From Marinomonas sp. CT5 (GTDB lineage Bacteria > Pseudomonadota > Gammaproteobacteria > Pseudomonadales > Marinomonadaceae), in contig NZ_CP025572.1 in the NCBI RefSeq assembly GCF_018336975.1, forward strand, positions 2,815,271 through 2,879,270: a DNA stretch of 64,000 nt, in the 5' to 3' direction. Of this stretch, positions 46,103 to 56,785 are shown piece after piece. A program made the position numbers and the translations under genes. Positions within the stretch are counted from its first letter, which is position 1; each line of letters opens with the position of its first letter. The notes under the pieces were generated by a model. The model did no database searches, had not been told where the DNA came from, and saw nothing but the letters and a program-made list of their open reading frames with translations.

Positions 46103-46456
46103 TTACAACTGTTCTGGTTTAATATCCCACAGCTTTTCGAGATCATAAAATGCTCGAGCTTCCTCAGTCATCACATGCACCACTACGTCATGTAAATCCA
46201 CCAATACCCAGTCACTTCCCATACCGCGCCCTTCTGAGCCTAACGGCTGTAAGCCCTGCCCTTTTAAATGTTCAAAGACATTCTGACCCAAGGCATTAAC
46301 ATGGCGCTTTGAGGTACCAGTACAAATCACCATGTAATCCATCATATCTGTATGATCACTTACATTTAATACGGTGATCTTATCGCCTTTAACATCTTCC
46401 AATGCTTCAACAGCAAAAGCCAAAATTTGATCTGCTGTTAAGTTAAGTTGACTCAT
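46103..46456 (-). CDS. rsfS: Ribosomal silencing factor RsfS
   Basis: RsfS binds ribosomal protein L14 and blocks subunit joining in starvation. The 117-residue protein has the family core [17 protein letters not shown] (about 30-46) and [16 protein letters not shown] (about 80-95). It lies 11 nt before rlmH and 13 nt behind nadD. Confidence 0.96.
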   Translation of the reverse strand: MSQLNLTADQILAFAVEALEDVKGDKITVLNVSDHTDMMDYMVICTGTSKRHVNALGQNVFEHLKGQGLQPLGSEGRGMGSDWVLVDLHDVVVHVMTEEARAFYDLEKLWDIKPEQL

Positions 46457-46469
46457 ATAATTACGTTAC

Positions 46470-47147
46470 CTATCGATATAATTGATGTTGTTCTATATAT
46501 TTTTGGACTGGCTCTGGCAACAGATACGCTATTGACTCGTTTTTACGAGCCAGTGATCTAATCATGCTAGAGGAAATCCCCAAAGGGGTAAGAGTCTCGA
46601 ACCAGACCCGCCCTGAGGGCGCGCATTGTAACTCATGCGACGAGGCGGCACGATAGTTTTCGCAAAAGCCACTCAATTCAGAGATTAAATCAGGCTCCCA
46701 GCCAGGCCGAGACACGACCAACAAATGAGCGTACTGGATTATCTGCTGCCAATTATGCCAAGTTGGAAGTGACAAAAAACTGTCCATACCCAACACCATA
46801 ATAAGCGGTTCATCAGGTCCAATTTCCGAGCGAAGATTCCGTAATGTGTCAATGCTATAGCTTGGGCCTTTCCTATCAATCTCACGAGAATCGACACTTA
46901 ATCGAGCGTCTCCTGATATCGCAAGTCTAACCATATCAAGACGTTGTTGAGGTAAAACGCTTGGTCTATTTTTATGTACAGGCTGAAAGCAAGGAATTAG
47001 TTTCAGCGTTGAATAATGATAACGGTCTAATATCTCAACAGCCGTTCTTAAATGGCCATTATGAACAGGGTCAAATGTTCCCCCCATAATGGCCAACCCA
47101 GAAGCTTTCACATCATTGTTAACTTTAGTTGTCACGAGTATGACCAT
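46470..47147 (-). CDS. nadD: Nicotinate-nucleotide adenylyltransferase
   Basis: NadD joins ATP and nicotinate mononucleotide in NAD synthesis. The motif [15 protein letters not shown] and the C-terminal [11 protein letters not shown] are the nucleotidyltransferase signatures. The start is uncertain because the frame overlaps the end of proA: ATG at 47147 is given, but GTG at 47135 has a better-placed GATGG, and GTG at 47111 would be closest to the usual length. Up to 225 residues. Confidence 0.92.
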   Translation of the reverse strand: MVILVTTKVNNDVKASGLAIMGGTFDPVHNGHLRTAVEILDRYHYSTLKLIPCFQPVHKNRPSVLPQQRLDMVRLAISGDARLSVDSREIDRKGPSYSIDTLRNLRSEIGPDEPLIMVLGMDSFLSLPTWHNWQQIIQYAHLLVVSRPGWEPDLISELSGFCENYRAASSHELQCAPSGRVWFETLTPLGISSSMIRSLARKNESIAYLLPEPVQKYIEQHQLYR

Positions 47148-48384
47148 CACCAAGCACAACGTATTTCTGACTTGTTAGCCCTAATAAACCAACAGGGCCT
47201 CTTGCATGAATTTTATCGGTAGAAATACCAATTTCAGCACCAAAACCATATTCAAAGCCATCGGCAAAAGACGTTGAAGCATTCACCATAACCGATGAGG
47301 AGTCCACCTCTGTCATAAAAGCACGCGTTTTCGAATAGTTCTGCGAAACAATAGCGTCAGTATGATGAGAACCATATTTATTGATGTGCACAATAGCCTC
47401 GTCCATATCGGCGACTATTTTAATGGACAACTTAGGTGCTAAATACTCAGTATACCAATCTTCTTCTGTAGCCGAATCAATCGTAGAAAGGATTGTACGA
47501 GTCTGATCACAACCCACTAAGACAACCCCTTTCGCCTGTAAGGCTGAGGCTAACTTAGGCAAAATGCTTTCAGCCGCGGCTTCATGCACTAACAATGACT
47601 CCATGGCATTACACACACCGTATCGACGCGTTTTGGCATTCATCGCAATGGCAAACGCTTTTTCTAAATCCGCTTCATCATCAATATAAACATGGCAGTT
47701 ACCATCTAAGTGCTTAATCACCGGTACACGAGCATCTTTACTAATACGCTCGATCAACCCTTTACCACCTCGAGGAACAATAACATCCACAAATTCAGGC
47801 ATTGAGATCAGCATCCCAACCGCCTCACGGTCTGTGGTATTCACTACTTGCACGGCATATTCAGGTAGCCCAGCAGCCACAAGGCCTTGTGTAACGGCTT
47901 CCGCAATAGCTTGGTTCGAATAAAAGGCTTCAGAACCACCACGTAAAATGGTTGCATTGCCCGACTTCAAACATAAGCTCGCGGCATCAATGGTCACATT
48001 AGGTCGAGACTCATAAATAATGCCAATCACACCTAAAGGAACACGCATCTGACCACGCTGAATCCCTGATGGCAAATACACCATATCTGATATTTCACCA
48101 ATAGGATCCGGTAAAGAAGCAACTTGCTTGAGCCCCTCAATCATACCGTCAATCCGCTTATCATCCAGCAACAAACGATCTAACAAAGCCAAATCCAGCC
48201 CCTTATCGCGGCCGTTATCCATGTCTTTAGCATTCTCTGCTATCAATCGAGGTCGAGCACTCTCCAAAGCGTCTGCCATAGCAAACAGAGCCATATTTTT
48301 TTGCTTTGTGGATGCTTTAGCAAGAAGGCGAGAAGCCGCCCTAGCTTGCTGACCTATCTGATTCATATAAAATTCTAAAGACAT
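47125..48384 (-). CDS. proA: Gamma-glutamyl phosphate reductase
   Basis: ProA reduces glutamyl phosphate to the semialdehyde in proline synthesis. The 419-residue aldehyde-dehydrogenase-fold protein has [20 protein letters not shown] (about 115-134), [14 protein letters not shown], the catalytic Cys in [13 protein letters not shown] (near residue 255) and [17 protein letters not shown]. proB is not in the window. Placement before nadD is as in pseudomonads. Confidence 0.96.
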   Translation of the reverse strand: MSLEFYMNQIGQQARAASRLLAKASTKQKNMALFAMADALESARPRLIAENAKDMDNGRDKGLDLALLDRLLLDDKRIDGMIEGLKQVASLPDPIGEISDMVYLPSGIQRGQMRVPLGVIGIIYESRPNVTIDAASLCLKSGNATILRGGSEAFYSNQAIAEAVTQGLVAAGLPEYAVQVVNTTDREAVGMLISMPEFVDVIVPRGGKGLIERISKDARVPVIKHLDGNCHVYIDDEADLEKAFAIAMNAKTRRYGVCNAMESLLVHEAAAESILPKLASALQAKGVVLVGCDQTRTILSTIDSATEEDWYTEYLAPKLSIKIVADMDEAIVHINKYGSHHTDAIVSQNYSKTRAFMTEVDSSSVMVNASTSFADGFEYGFGAEIGISTDKIHARGPVGLLGLTSQKYVVLGDGHTRDN

Positions 48385-48516
48385 TTTTAATCTCTAATAA
48401 AGGTAAAAATTACAAACAGCAGACCACTAAATAAATCGCGATCTAACCCATCTAGACAGTATACTATCACAATAGTTTTATTCATTTAGTGCAGAATTTT
48501 AAGAAAGGAACTTCCG

Positions 48517-49236
48517 TTGCCGCCTCTTCAATCTTTTACCCTATCCACTATTGGTATAGTGCATTCTTGTTACAAGGAAAAATTTGGCATACCAAGACAA
48601 CCCGGCTTAGTGTCAGAAGCAACAGCACGTATAGAACTTGTTCCACCTTATAGTCGGTTAGATATATTAGACGGACTCGATGGCTTTTCTCACATTTGGA
48701 TTCAATTTATTTTCCATGCCTGCATGACAGAGAATTGGAAAGCCAAAATTCGCCCTCCCCGCTTAGGCGGCAAGAAAAAACTTGGCGTATTCGCAACAAG
48801 AGCAACCCATAGACCCAACCCTATCGGCTTATCTGTTGTAAAAATTGGCAACATCTATCAGGAAGGAAAAAAAACCTTTATTGACCTACATGGTGCCGAT
48901 TTACTGGATGGCACACCTGTTCTTGATATAAAGCCCTACCTCCCCTATGCAGACAATATTGAAGATGCAAAAGGAGGCTTTGCTCCTTCACAAGCAACCT
49001 CTCAAATAAAGCCAGTTATCTTTTCAGAACTAGCAAAAGCACAATGTGAAGACTATGAAAGTTTGCACAAAAGAAAAATAACCACTTTAATTAAACAAAT
49101 CATAGAGCAAGATCCTAGACCATCCTACCTTTCAGAACAGACGGATAGAGAGCACGGAATAACGCTTTGGGACCTCAATATAAAGTGGTGCGCAAGAATT
49201 GATCACTTTGAAATACTTCGAATTGAAGTTGAATAA
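48517..49236 (+). CDS. trmO: tRNA (t6A37) N6-methyltransferase TrmO
   Basis: TrmO methylates t6A37 of threonine tRNA with SAM. The 239-residue protein has the TsaA beta-barrel pattern: FTLSTIGIVHSCYKEKFGIP, ARIELVPPYS, DGFSHIWIQFIFH, LGVFATRATHRPNPIGLSVV and the C-terminal TLWDLNIKWCARIDHFEIL. The start is TTG at 48517, supported by AAAGGA at 7-8 nt spacing and the family opening. A small unknown gene follows after 11 nt. Confidence 0.9.
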   Translation: MPPLQSFTLSTIGIVHSCYKEKFGIPRQPGLVSEATARIELVPPYSRLDILDGLDGFSHIWIQFIFHACMTENWKAKIRPPRLGGKKKLGVFATRATHRPNPIGLSVVKIGNIYQEGKKTFIDLHGADLLDGTPVLDIKPYLPYADNIEDAKGGFAPSQATSQIKPVIFSELAKAQCEDYESLHKRKITTLIKQIIEQDPRPSYLSEQTDREHGITLWDLNIKWCARIDHFEILRIEVE

Positions 49237-49247
49237 GAGAACAAGCA

Positions 49248-49496
49248 ATGAACAAAAAACAGTTCCTTAATACTTATAAAAAGATCGACTCTCTCAACCA
49301 GAACAGAGAAGAAGCCACACCTAGCAGCAAAATTTACCGCTCAAAAAGCGACGAACGCCTAATTAAAGACTTTCATTACGCAAAATTCCAAAAAAATCTT
49401 CATAATGCTCAGAAAAGTGAAGCCCTAAAAGAGCTATTAGAAAAAGAAGATTGGAACGAAGAAGATACCGAGAAATTACTCAACTCACTACGCTAG
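49248..49496 (+). CDS. Small charged protein, unknown
   Basis: The 82-residue protein is rich in Lys, Glu and Asn with predicted helices (RLIKDFHYAKFQKNLHNAQK, EALKELLEKEDWNEEDTEKL) and no signal, Cys or membrane segment. I do not recognise it. AGAGAACAAGCA precedes the ATG, and spacing of 11 nt to trmO and a terminator 90 nt later suggest a real second gene of the trmO unit. Confidence 0.6.
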   Translation: MNKKQFLNTYKKIDSLNQNREEATPSSKIYRSKSDERLIKDFHYAKFQKNLHNAQKSEALKELLEKEDWNEEDTEKLLNSLR

Positions 49497-49582
49497 AAAA
49501 AATACACTGAGTCTATACCCATGGTTATCCACATGTTCTGTGTATAGTTTTCCTGTCAATAAATTCCAGTAAATAAGATCAA

Positions 49583-49610
49583 AAAAAAGCGGGCTAAAGC
49601 CCGCTTTTTT
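49583..49610. terminator. Bidirectional terminator, trmO unit / rpsA
   Basis: GCGGGC (49589-49594) and GCCCGC (49599-49604) with a TAAA loop are flanked by A6-8 on the left and T6 on the right. The hairpin is thus a good intrinsic terminator in both directions between the convergent trmO unit and rpsA. Confidence 0.85.
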
Positions 49611-49632
49611 ATAACAACTAAAAATTAAAAAC

Positions 49633-51315
49633 TTAGTTTTGGTTTTCTAGTTGCGCTTTGATCAAATCACCGATAGTGGTTGGACCATTAGCTTCAGCTT
49701 GTTGCTTCTCAGAATGAGATTTCAACGCTGCTTTTTCTTCAGTTGCATCTTTTTGCTTGATAGAAAGAGCAATAGTACGAGCTTTACGATCAACATTAAT
49801 GATCGCTGCTTCTACTTTGTCGCCTTCTTTCAATGCAGTTGTTGCATCTTCAACACGCTCACGGCTGATTTCAGATACTTTCAAAGTAGCTTCAACGCCT
49901 TCAGCAAGTACAACTACTGCACCTTTCGCATCAACTTCAGAAACAGTACCGTTAACGATAGTGCCTTTGTCGTTTTCAGCAACGAAAGCTAGGAACGGAT
50001 CTTCTTCTAGTTGTTTAACACCTAGAGAAATACGCTCACGCTCAGCATCGATAGACAATACAACAGTTTCTAACATATCGCCTTTCTTGTATTGACGAAC
50101 GGCTTCTTCACCAGTTTCGTCCCAAGATAGGTCAGATAGGTGAACAAGACCATCGATACCACCGTCAAGACCAATGAACACACCAAAGTCAGTGATAGAC
50201 TTGATTGCGCCAGAGATTTTGTCGCCTTTGTTGAAAGAAGAAGCGAATTCTTCCCATGGGTTCATTGTGCACTGCTTGATACCCAAAGAAATACGACGAC
50301 GCTCTTCATCAATGTCAAGAACCATAACTTCAACTTCATCACCGATCTGAACAACTTTAGATGGGTGAATGTTTTTGTTAGTCCAATCCATTTCAGAAAC
50401 GTGTACTAGACCTTCTACGCCTTCTTCAAGTTCTGCGAAGCAACCGTAATCAGTCAAGTTAGTAACTTTAGCAGTTACTTTCGTGTTTTCTGGGTAACGT
50501 GCTTTGATAGCAACCCATGGATCTTCACCCAACTGCTTAAGACCTAGAGACACACGGTTACGCTCGCGGTCAAACTTAAGTACTTTAACATCGATTTCAT
50601 CGCCAACAGCAATGATTTCGCTTGGGTGTTTGATGCGTTTCCAAGCCATGTCAGTGATGTGTAGAAGACCATCAACACCACCAAGATCAACGAAAGCACC
50701 GTAGTCAGTAAGGTTCTTAACGATACCTTTAACTTCTTGACCTTCTTCAAGAGAAGCAAGCAATGTTTCGCGTTCAGCGCTGTTAGTCGCTTCCATAACG
50801 GCACGACGAGAAACAACAACGTTGTTACGTTTTTGATCAAGCTTAATAAGTTTGAACTCTAGATCCACACCTTCTAAATGAGATGTATCGCGGATTGGGC
50901 GAACATCTACCAAAGAGCCTGGCAAGAAAGCACGGATGTTAGCGATATCAACTGTGAAGCCACCTTTGACTTTACCATTGATAACACCGTGAACAATGGC
51001 GTTTTCTTCGTAAGCTTTTTCAAGCACAGACCAAGTCTCTGCACGTTTCGCTTTTTCACGAGACAATTTAGTCTCACCGAAGCCATCTTCAACAGCATCA
51101 AGAGCAACTTTAACTTCGTCACCGATGTTTAAGTTAAACTCACCATTATCCGTTAGGAACTGAGAACGAGGAATTACGCCTTCAGATTTAAGACCTGCAT
51201 GAACAGTTACCCACTCGTTGTCAATATCAACAACAATACCAGTAACAATTGAGCCTGGCGCCATTTCGACGGTTAATAGGCTTTCTTCAAACAGTTCTGC
51301 GAAGCTTTGAGTCAT
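49633..51315 (-). CDS. rpsA: 30S ribosomal protein S1
   Basis: S1 binds mRNA on the 30S subunit and helps start translation. The 560-residue protein has six S1 domains in the normal order; repeated cores are [40 protein letters not shown] and [20 protein letters not shown]. Strongly biased, highly expressed codon use is apparent. It is followed by a terminator and preceded by a structured leader of about 110 nt. Confidence 0.97.
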   Translation of the reverse strand: MTQSFAELFEESLLTVEMAPGSIVTGIVVDIDNEWVTVHAGLKSEGVIPRSQFLTDNGEFNLNIGDEVKVALDAVEDGFGETKLSREKAKRAETWSVLEKAYEENAIVHGVINGKVKGGFTVDIANIRAFLPGSLVDVRPIRDTSHLEGVDLEFKLIKLDQKRNNVVVSRRAVMEATNSAERETLLASLEEGQEVKGIVKNLTDYGAFVDLGGVDGLLHITDMAWKRIKHPSEIIAVGDEIDVKVLKFDRERNRVSLGLKQLGEDPWVAIKARYPENTKVTAKVTNLTDYGCFAELEEGVEGLVHVSEMDWTNKNIHPSKVVQIGDEVEVMVLDIDEERRRISLGIKQCTMNPWEEFASSFNKGDKISGAIKSITDFGVFIGLDGGIDGLVHLSDLSWDETGEEAVRQYKKGDMLETVVLSIDAERERISLGVKQLEEDPFLAFVAENDKGTIVNGTVSEVDAKGAVVVLAEGVEATLKVSEISRERVEDATTALKEGDKVEAAIINVDRKARTIALSIKQKDATEEKAALKSHSEKQQAEANGPTTIGDLIKAQLENQN

Positions 51316-51324
51316 TGTATTTCC

Positions 51325-51418
51325 TATATAGTCGACCTATATAAAGAACTAGGCCATATCCACACTGCCAGCAAATGTGGGTCAATTTTTTGAATGATGC
51401 GATAAAAGCATGCTGGCA
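51325..51418 (-). promoter_or_regulatory. Structured rpsA leader, possible S1 autoregulation site
   Basis: TGCCAGCA (51418-51411 on the minus strand) can pair with TGCTGGCA (51373-51366), and TATATAG with CTATATA (51343-51325) forms a 7-bp hairpin directly before the AGGAAA ribosome binding site. S1 represses its own translation through a folded leader in E. coli. That the same occurs here is inferred from the position of the hairpins only. Confidence 0.4.
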
Positions 51419-51442
51419 CTTTTATCGACTTGGATAACATTT

Positions 51443-51456
51443 AATCTATTTTAGCA
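51443..51456 (-). promoter_or_regulatory. Probable extended -10 promoter of rpsA
   Basis: The minus strand reads TGTGC-TAAAAT, a TGn extended -10 element, about 130 nt before the rpsA ATG. No clear -35 is seen at 17 nt, which is acceptable for extended -10 promoters. Transcripts from cmk may also read through. Confidence 0.45.
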
Positions 51457-51495
51457 CACTCTAGACTAAAAACAGTAGACGCAAAAAAGAACAGA

Positions 51496-52179
51496 TTATA
51501 CGAGACCCGCTTTTGCTACTTCAGCAAAAATTTCCTCGACAACCTGCTCTATTGTCAAATCTGTACTATCTATCACTAAAGCGCCTGCTGCAGGCACAAG
51601 AGGAGCAACTGCCCTATTGGCATCTCTCTCATCTCGCTCCTTAATTGTTTCGACAAGTTCGTCTAGATTAACAGCTTCACCTTTTTGCTGCAATTGCTGC
51701 AAACGACGCTGGGCTCGCTCTTCCGCTGACGCCGTTAAAAACACTTTAATTTGTGCAGATGGAAAAACGACCGTCCCCATATCTCGACCATCCGCCACCA
51801 AACCAGGCGCTTGCGAAAAAGCACGCTGACGCAACAACAAACCCTCACGTACTTCAGGGATGGCAGCTAGCTTAGAGGCACAATTACCCACCTCTTCAGT
51901 GCGAATGGCCTGAGTAACAATTTCACCCTCAAGTATAATTTCAACTTTCCCTTCTTCTGACTGCTGAAATTGTATGTCCAGATGCTCAGCCAAAACCTTT
52001 AAGGTTTCAACATCATCTGAAGACATACCATGATGCGAGACAGCCAGCGCAAGCAATCGGTACAAGGCACCACTATCAAGTATGTGCCATCCCAGCTTTT
52101 CTGCGATTAATTGACTTACAGTGCCTTTACCTGCACCACTTGGACCATCAATCGTGATAACTGGGCTTTGGTTGATCAT
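51496..52179 (-). CDS. cmk: Cytidylate kinase
   Basis: Cmk phosphorylates CMP and dCMP. The 227-residue protein has the P-loop GPSGAGKGT (12-20), [25 protein letters not shown] and [16 protein letters not shown] (about 184-199), all conserved. It lies between the tyrA-aroA fusion (19 nt upstream) and rpsA. Confidence 0.96.
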   Translation of the reverse strand: MINQSPVITIDGPSGAGKGTVSQLIAEKLGWHILDSGALYRLLALAVSHHGMSSDDVETLKVLAEHLDIQFQQSEEGKVEIILEGEIVTQAIRTEEVGNCASKLAAIPEVREGLLLRQRAFSQAPGLVADGRDMGTVVFPSAQIKVFLTASAEERAQRRLQQLQQKGEAVNLDELVETIKERDERDANRAVAPLVPAAGALVIDSTDLTIEQVVEEIFAEVAKAGLV

Positions 52180-52198
52180 AACTATTCCTCTTAAAAAA

Positions 52199-54445
52199 CT
52201 ATTGCGTCACCGTGCAGTGAAAACCTAACTGCATAGTAACGCTCTCCAACTCATTAAATTCTTCTAATAATTTTTGGCAATCATTTACTTTTGTCATCGA
52301 TTGACTGCGCGCTCCCAACGCCAACATAGCCAGCGCTAATTTATCATCGCCCGCACAATCGAGTTCCCCACCCAATGGCAAACCACCGCTGATAGTCAAA
52401 TCACCATTTTCATAAGTAGAGGTAATATTCATTTGCCCAAGAGCATCTACTAAAGCCAACACCCTATCTTCGTGATAATAAGGCAAGGAGCCAATTCCCT
52501 TAATGACACTGCTACCCTTCGCATAAGCCGCCGCCACACACAACAAAGGCAACTCATCTCTAAATTGGTAACTCTGCTCCAGGGACAAAGTAAATGAATT
52601 TAATTCGGCAAAACCAGCCTGAACCCTGCCTTCATACAAACCAAGCTCGCCCTTCTCAGGAATCGACACATCTGCACCTATCGACTGTAAAAACGATAAA
52701 AATGCGGACGATACAAAATCTAAGCCTGCATTATCAATTTGCAATTCGGACCCTGGCAATAAGTTTGCCAACAATACTAACCAAGACAACTCATACTCAT
52801 CGCCTGACAGCACAACATCTGCACTAACCAAAGGCGCAGCAGGAAGCTTAAAACCCTCAGGTTGATCCAATACACTGACACCAAAATAGCGCAGCAGAAC
52901 CTCGCAGTGCGACAATTTTGTCCACTGTGTCATCACAGAGCCTTCAACCGGCGAATACAAAGCGGCCAAAAACGCCGACATACGTAAACGATCCGAACCA
53001 GATATTAACTCTACGGATACATTTTTTGGCTCACCCGGAACAAGACTAACAGGCAGACAATCCGCCATCTCAGAGATGACCTCTCCCCCCATCACTCGAA
53101 CCAATGAAAACAGTTCTTTCATCGATTGATTGAGCAGGCCATCTTCAGCAACAACCGTCACGGGAAACGATTGGCCAGCCAATACAGGCAACAATAAGTA
53201 CAAACTCTCCCGAGATTGATGCACATTAATTGGTGCAATTGGTGCCTTAAGTCCACGAAGACCAACACCATGGACTCGCAAATGATCAGCTGACGCCTCC
53301 TCAATCACAACCCCCATATCACGGAAAGCCTGCATAGTAATCCGCACATCACCTGTCAGATCGACATTCTTTATTTCACTTACACCTTCAGAAAGCGCCG
53401 CTATGGTAATCACTTTATGTGACAGAGATTTGTCACCCAACAAAGAAATATCACCATTAATGGAAGAGGCAGGCAAAACAGAAACAGAGACAGGCCTAAC
53501 TTCTTTTACGGAGCCTATTGTACGCTGCTCCAACAACCGAAGAAAATGATCTCGCGCAGACTTAGCACGAGTAAAAACCCCAAACATACTGGCGCCATCA
53601 CCCTGCTCTATTGCAGCGCGCATATCGGCAAGACGGTCAGTAAAATGATCCAGAGTCGAAAGTGTGGCCTCTTTATTGGCCATAAAGACATCACGCCACA
53701 TAACAGGGTCACTTGATGCAATTCGAGTAAAGTCACGAAAACCACCCGCCGCAAACTTAAAGATATCCTGACTTCGATCCCCATTTGCCAATGCATCTAC
53801 TAGGGTATAGGCAAGCAAATGTGGAAGATGACTTGATGAAGCTAAAACGTGGTCATGATGCTCAACATCCATACTCACAACATCGGCACCAACCGCTCGC
53901 CAAATACGATGAAGTCGGTCTAAAAGAGTAGGGTTACTATCAGGCAAGGGCGTCACTATTGCCATATGCTTTTCAAAAAGCAATGAGTTAGATGCCAGAA
54001 CTCCACTTTTCTCAGCCCCCGCAATAGGATGGCCTGGGATAAAGTTTGTTGGCACATAACCAAACACGCGACGAACCGCTTCGACCACACTTCCTTTTGT
54101 CGAGCCCACATCGGTAACAAGCGTATGCTCAGACAAGAAAGGCTTTATATCCGTTAAAACAGACTCCATCGCCCTGACCGGAGTAGCCAGCACAATCACA
54201 TCCATTTTAGATATAAACTCAGCAGATATCTCAGCAGGATAATCTATCACACCGGTAGAAACACCTAGCGACAATTCCCCCTCACGGCGGTCAGCACCAA
54301 ACAGTGTTGCCAAGCCACGCTCTTTCAATGCTTTAGCAAATGAGCCGCCAATCATGCCAAGACCAATAATCATGACATTGCCAAACTTCTTTTTTTCTCG
54401 AGACGCCATATCAACAGACGACTGCAAATCACTTCCACCAGTCAA
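52199..54445 (-). CDS. Prephenate dehydrogenase fused to an EPSP-synthase-like domain that looks inactive
   Basis: Residues about 20-305 are a TyrA domain: NAD motif [13 protein letters not shown] (28-40), [12 protein letters not shown] (137-148) and the [11 protein letters not shown] segment (203-213). Residues about 320-748 have the AroA fold order, but key EPSP-synthase residues are missing. GDKSLSHK (337-344) has Lys for Arg at the end; NAGTxxR is replaced by QSRESLY (410-416); the SSQ region reads GSDRL (483-487); DHRxAM reads GDDKLA (699-704). D630 and R661 remain. The frame opens with TTG at 54445; ATG at 54409 is an alternative. Prephenate to hydroxyphenylpyruvate is likely, EPSP synthesis doubtful. 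Confidence 0.88.
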   Translation of the reverse strand: MTGGSDLQSSVDMASREKKKFGNVMIIGLGMIGGSFAKALKERGLATLFGADRREGELSLGVSTGVIDYPAEISAEFISKMDVIVLATPVRAMESVLTDIKPFLSEHTLVTDVGSTKGSVVEAVRRVFGYVPTNFIPGHPIAGAEKSGVLASNSLLFEKHMAIVTPLPDSNPTLLDRLHRIWRAVGADVVSMDVEHHDHVLASSSHLPHLLAYTLVDALANGDRSQDIFKFAAGGFRDFTRIASSDPVMWRDVFMANKEATLSTLDHFTDRLADMRAAIEQGDGASMFGVFTRAKSARDHFLRLLEQRTIGSVKEVRPVSVSVLPASSINGDISLLGDKSLSHKVITIAALSEGVSEIKNVDLTGDVRITMQAFRDMGVVIEEASADHLRVHGVGLRGLKAPIAPINVHQSRESLYLLLPVLAGQSFPVTVVAEDGLLNQSMKELFSLVRVMGGEVISEMADCLPVSLVPGEPKNVSVELISGSDRLRMSAFLAALYSPVEGSVMTQWTKLSHCEVLLRYFGVSVLDQPEGFKLPAAPLVSADVVLSGDEYELSWLVLLANLLPGSELQIDNAGLDFVSSAFLSFLQSIGADVSIPEKGELGLYEGRVQAGFAELNSFTLSLEQSYQFRDELPLLCVAAAYAKGSSVIKGIGSLPYYHEDRVLALVDALGQMNITSTYENGDLTISGGLPLGGELDCAGDDKLALAMLALGARSQSMTKVNDCQKLLEEFNELESVTMQLGFHCTVTQ

Positions 54446-54468
54446 AGTACAACACTCTTATATAATTG

Positions 54469-55590
54469 CTATAGTACGGCGACAGGATACGAACCCAGCA
54501 CCTTCACTTCCGACGCTCGCTCACGCAACTCATCTATTACGGCGAGACAATCTTCATCCAAATGATGTCCAATGAAGTCAATATAAAATATATAACCCCA
54601 ACGACTCATTAATGAAGGGCGCGTTTCCAAGCGCGTCATATCAACACCATGACGCTCAAAAGCCTCTAGCAAATGATACAAAGCACCGGGCTCATTTTTC
54701 GCACTAATAAGCAGTGACGTTTTATCCTTACCACTTGGCGGAACATCCTGATTACCCACTATCAAAAATCGAGTTGTATTATCAGGCCTATCTTCAATAT
54801 TTGCAGACACCTTTAGCAAACCATACAGTTCACAAGCCACTTCCCCTGCAATCGCCGCAATAGCACGACCACTTCGACCTGCTTCCGCTACCAGACGAGC
54901 CGCCTCAGCATTTGAACTAACAGCAATGCGTTCAGCATGCGGCCAGTAACGATCCAACCAAGCTCGACATTGCGCTAAAGACTGCTGGTGAGAATAAATA
55001 TGAGTAACATCTTCAGCGTTAATATTTGGGCTGACCAACAAGTGATGATGAATTCGCTCTTCCACTTCACCACATATTTTTAGACGTGAATCACGAAAGC
55101 TATCAAGGGTATGATTAACCACGCCCTCTGTTGAGTTCTCAACAGGGACGACGCCATAATTTGCCGCACCAGACTCCACTTCACGAAAGACTTCATCAAT
55201 TGCCGCCATAGGGGCACTCAAAATAGACTTGCCAAAATGTTTCAACGCGGCTTGCTGAGTAAATGTACCTTCAGGTCCAAGGAATGCGATACGCATTGGT
55301 TTTTCAAGCGCTAAACATGAAGACATAACCTGACGAAAAATCTTCGCCATTTCCTCGTTACCCAAAGGCCCTTCATTACGCTCCATGACTCTGCGCAAAA
55401 CCTGAGCTTCACGTTCAGGTCGATAAAAGACAACATCTTCGTCGCCCAGCTCAGCCAATTTCACTTCAGCGACTTTCTGAGCACATGCCGCTCGCTCATT
55501 AATCAACAATTGTATTTGTGAATCTATCGCGTCTATACGGTCACGCAATAAAGGCAGTGTATCTGGCACTGCTTGTTTTGAATTTGACAT
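54469..55590 (-). CDS. pheA: Bifunctional chorismate mutase / prephenate dehydratase
   Basis: PheA makes phenylpyruvate from chorismate. The 373-residue protein has the chorismate mutase helix (LRDRIDAIDSQIQLLINERA, about 15-34), the dehydratase domain (IAFLGPEGTFTQQAALKHFG, VVPVENSTEGVVNHTLD, NTTRFLIVG) and a C-terminal ACT domain with the Phe-binding GALYHLLEAF and ESRP-like TRLETRPSL. It lies between serC and the tyrA fusion; the aminotransferase gene hisC usually found here is absent. Confidence 0.96.
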   Translation of the reverse strand: MSNSKQAVPDTLPLLRDRIDAIDSQIQLLINERAACAQKVAEVKLAELGDEDVVFYRPEREAQVLRRVMERNEGPLGNEEMAKIFRQVMSSCLALEKPMRIAFLGPEGTFTQQAALKHFGKSILSAPMAAIDEVFREVESGAANYGVVPVENSTEGVVNHTLDSFRDSRLKICGEVEERIHHHLLVSPNINAEDVTHIYSHQQSLAQCRAWLDRYWPHAERIAVSSNAEAARLVAEAGRSGRAIAAIAGEVACELYGLLKVSANIEDRPDNTTRFLIVGNQDVPPSGKDKTSLLISAKNEPGALYHLLEAFERHGVDMTRLETRPSLMSRWGYIFYIDFIGHHLDEDCLAVIDELRERASEVKVLGSYPVAVL

Positions 55591-55630
55591 GTTAATAAAT
55601 ATCCGTAGAGGTTACTGACTCTAAAATGTA

Positions 55631-56710
55631 TTATCCGTGACGCTGCTCAAAACCGCGCATAAACTCAATTAAAGCCTCAACCCCTTCCATTGGCATTGCG
55701 TTGTAAATACTGGCACGCATACCACCAACAGAACGATGTCCAGCCAAGGTACGCAGACCAGCCGCCTCAGATTCTTTTAGGAAGAGAGATTCAAGAGATT
55801 GATCAGCCAAAATGAATGGCACATTCATGCGAGATCGGTATGCAGGATCTACCGGGTTTGAATAAAAATCACTAGAGTCAATGTAGTCATACAAGGCTTG
55901 CGCTTTACGAATGTTAACCGCTTCAATCGCTTCAACACCACCCTGCTCTTCCAACCACTCAAAAACCAAGTCAGCTAGGTAGATGGCAAAAGTTGGCGGT
56001 GTATTAATCATTGAATCATTTGCTGCTAAGTTGTCAAAGTTCCAAATAGCAGGCACGGAATCATCACTACGCACCAACAAATCCTTGCGAACAATACAGA
56101 TAACCACACCGGCAGGCCCAACGTTCTTTTGGGCACCCGCGTAAATAACGCCATATTTACTCACATCAATTTTACGAGATAAAATAGTTGACGATAAATC
56201 AGCAATAATAGGCAACTTCGTTTCTGGCAAATCAGCAAACTCAAGACCACCAATAGTCTCATTTGGACAAAGATGTAAATAAGCCGCACTTTCATCCAAC
56301 TCTAGGGATGAAAAATCAGGAACCGTTGTGTAATTCTGTTCTTTTGAAGAGCCCACCACTTTAACATTAGTGTATCGCTTAGCCTCTTTAATGGCCTTTG
56401 AAGACCATGCCCCTGTATCCAAATAACAAGCCGAATCAAAACCATTCACCAAGTTTGCTGGAATTTGAGAGAAAAGAGTCGATGCGCCGCCCTGTACAAA
56501 CAGGATTTCATAGTCATCATTAATATCCAACAAACGCGCCAAACGGGCTTTAGCGGATGCCAAAATAGACATAAACTCAGAACTACGGTGACTCATTTCC
56601 ATAACAGAAACACCTGCACCATGCCAATCAAGCATTTCGGCCTGTGCTTTTTTTAGAACCGCTTCAGGAAGCGCTGCTGGACCAGAACAAAAATTATATA
56701 CTCGGCTCAT
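55631..56710 (-). CDS. serC: Phosphoserine aminotransferase
   Basis: SerC makes phosphoserine and takes part in PLP synthesis. The 359-residue protein starts RVYNFCSGPAALPEAVL and has HRSSEFMSI, ILFVQGGASTLFSQIP, the PLP-Lys in IYAGAQKNVGPAGVV (near residue 197) and AGHRSVGGMRASIYNAMP. Conserved neighbours gyrA and pheA flank it. Confidence 0.96.
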   Translation of the reverse strand: MSRVYNFCSGPAALPEAVLKKAQAEMLDWHGAGVSVMEMSHRSSEFMSILASAKARLARLLDINDDYEILFVQGGASTLFSQIPANLVNGFDSACYLDTGAWSSKAIKEAKRYTNVKVVGSSKEQNYTTVPDFSSLELDESAAYLHLCPNETIGGLEFADLPETKLPIIADLSSTILSRKIDVSKYGVIYAGAQKNVGPAGVVICIVRKDLLVRSDDSVPAIWNFDNLAANDSMINTPPTFAIYLADLVFEWLEEQGGVEAIEAVNIRKAQALYDYIDSSDFYSNPVDPAYRSRMNVPFILADQSLESLFLKESEAAGLRTLAGHRSVGGMRASIYNAMPMEGVEALIEFMRGFEQRHG

Positions 56711-56752
56711 CCTGCCTATTACCTCTAGTATTTTCAGGATCTATCTACAACA

Positions 56753-56780
56753 AAAGCGACGCACCTAGGTGCGTCGCTTT
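56753..56780 (-). terminator. Perfectly palindromic terminator after gyrA
   Basis: AAAGCGACGCACCT and AGGTGCGTCGCTTT form a 28-bp perfect palindrome between gyrA and serC. On the minus strand the stem is followed by TTTTGTTG. It lies 6 nt beyond the gyrA stop and separates gyrA from the serC operon. Confidence 0.75.
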
Positions 56781-56785
56781 ATTTT

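Noticed and set aside
50140..50409. Frames on both strands inside rpsA
   Set aside because: They come from the strong codon bias and repeated S1 domains; rpsA itself is unambiguous.
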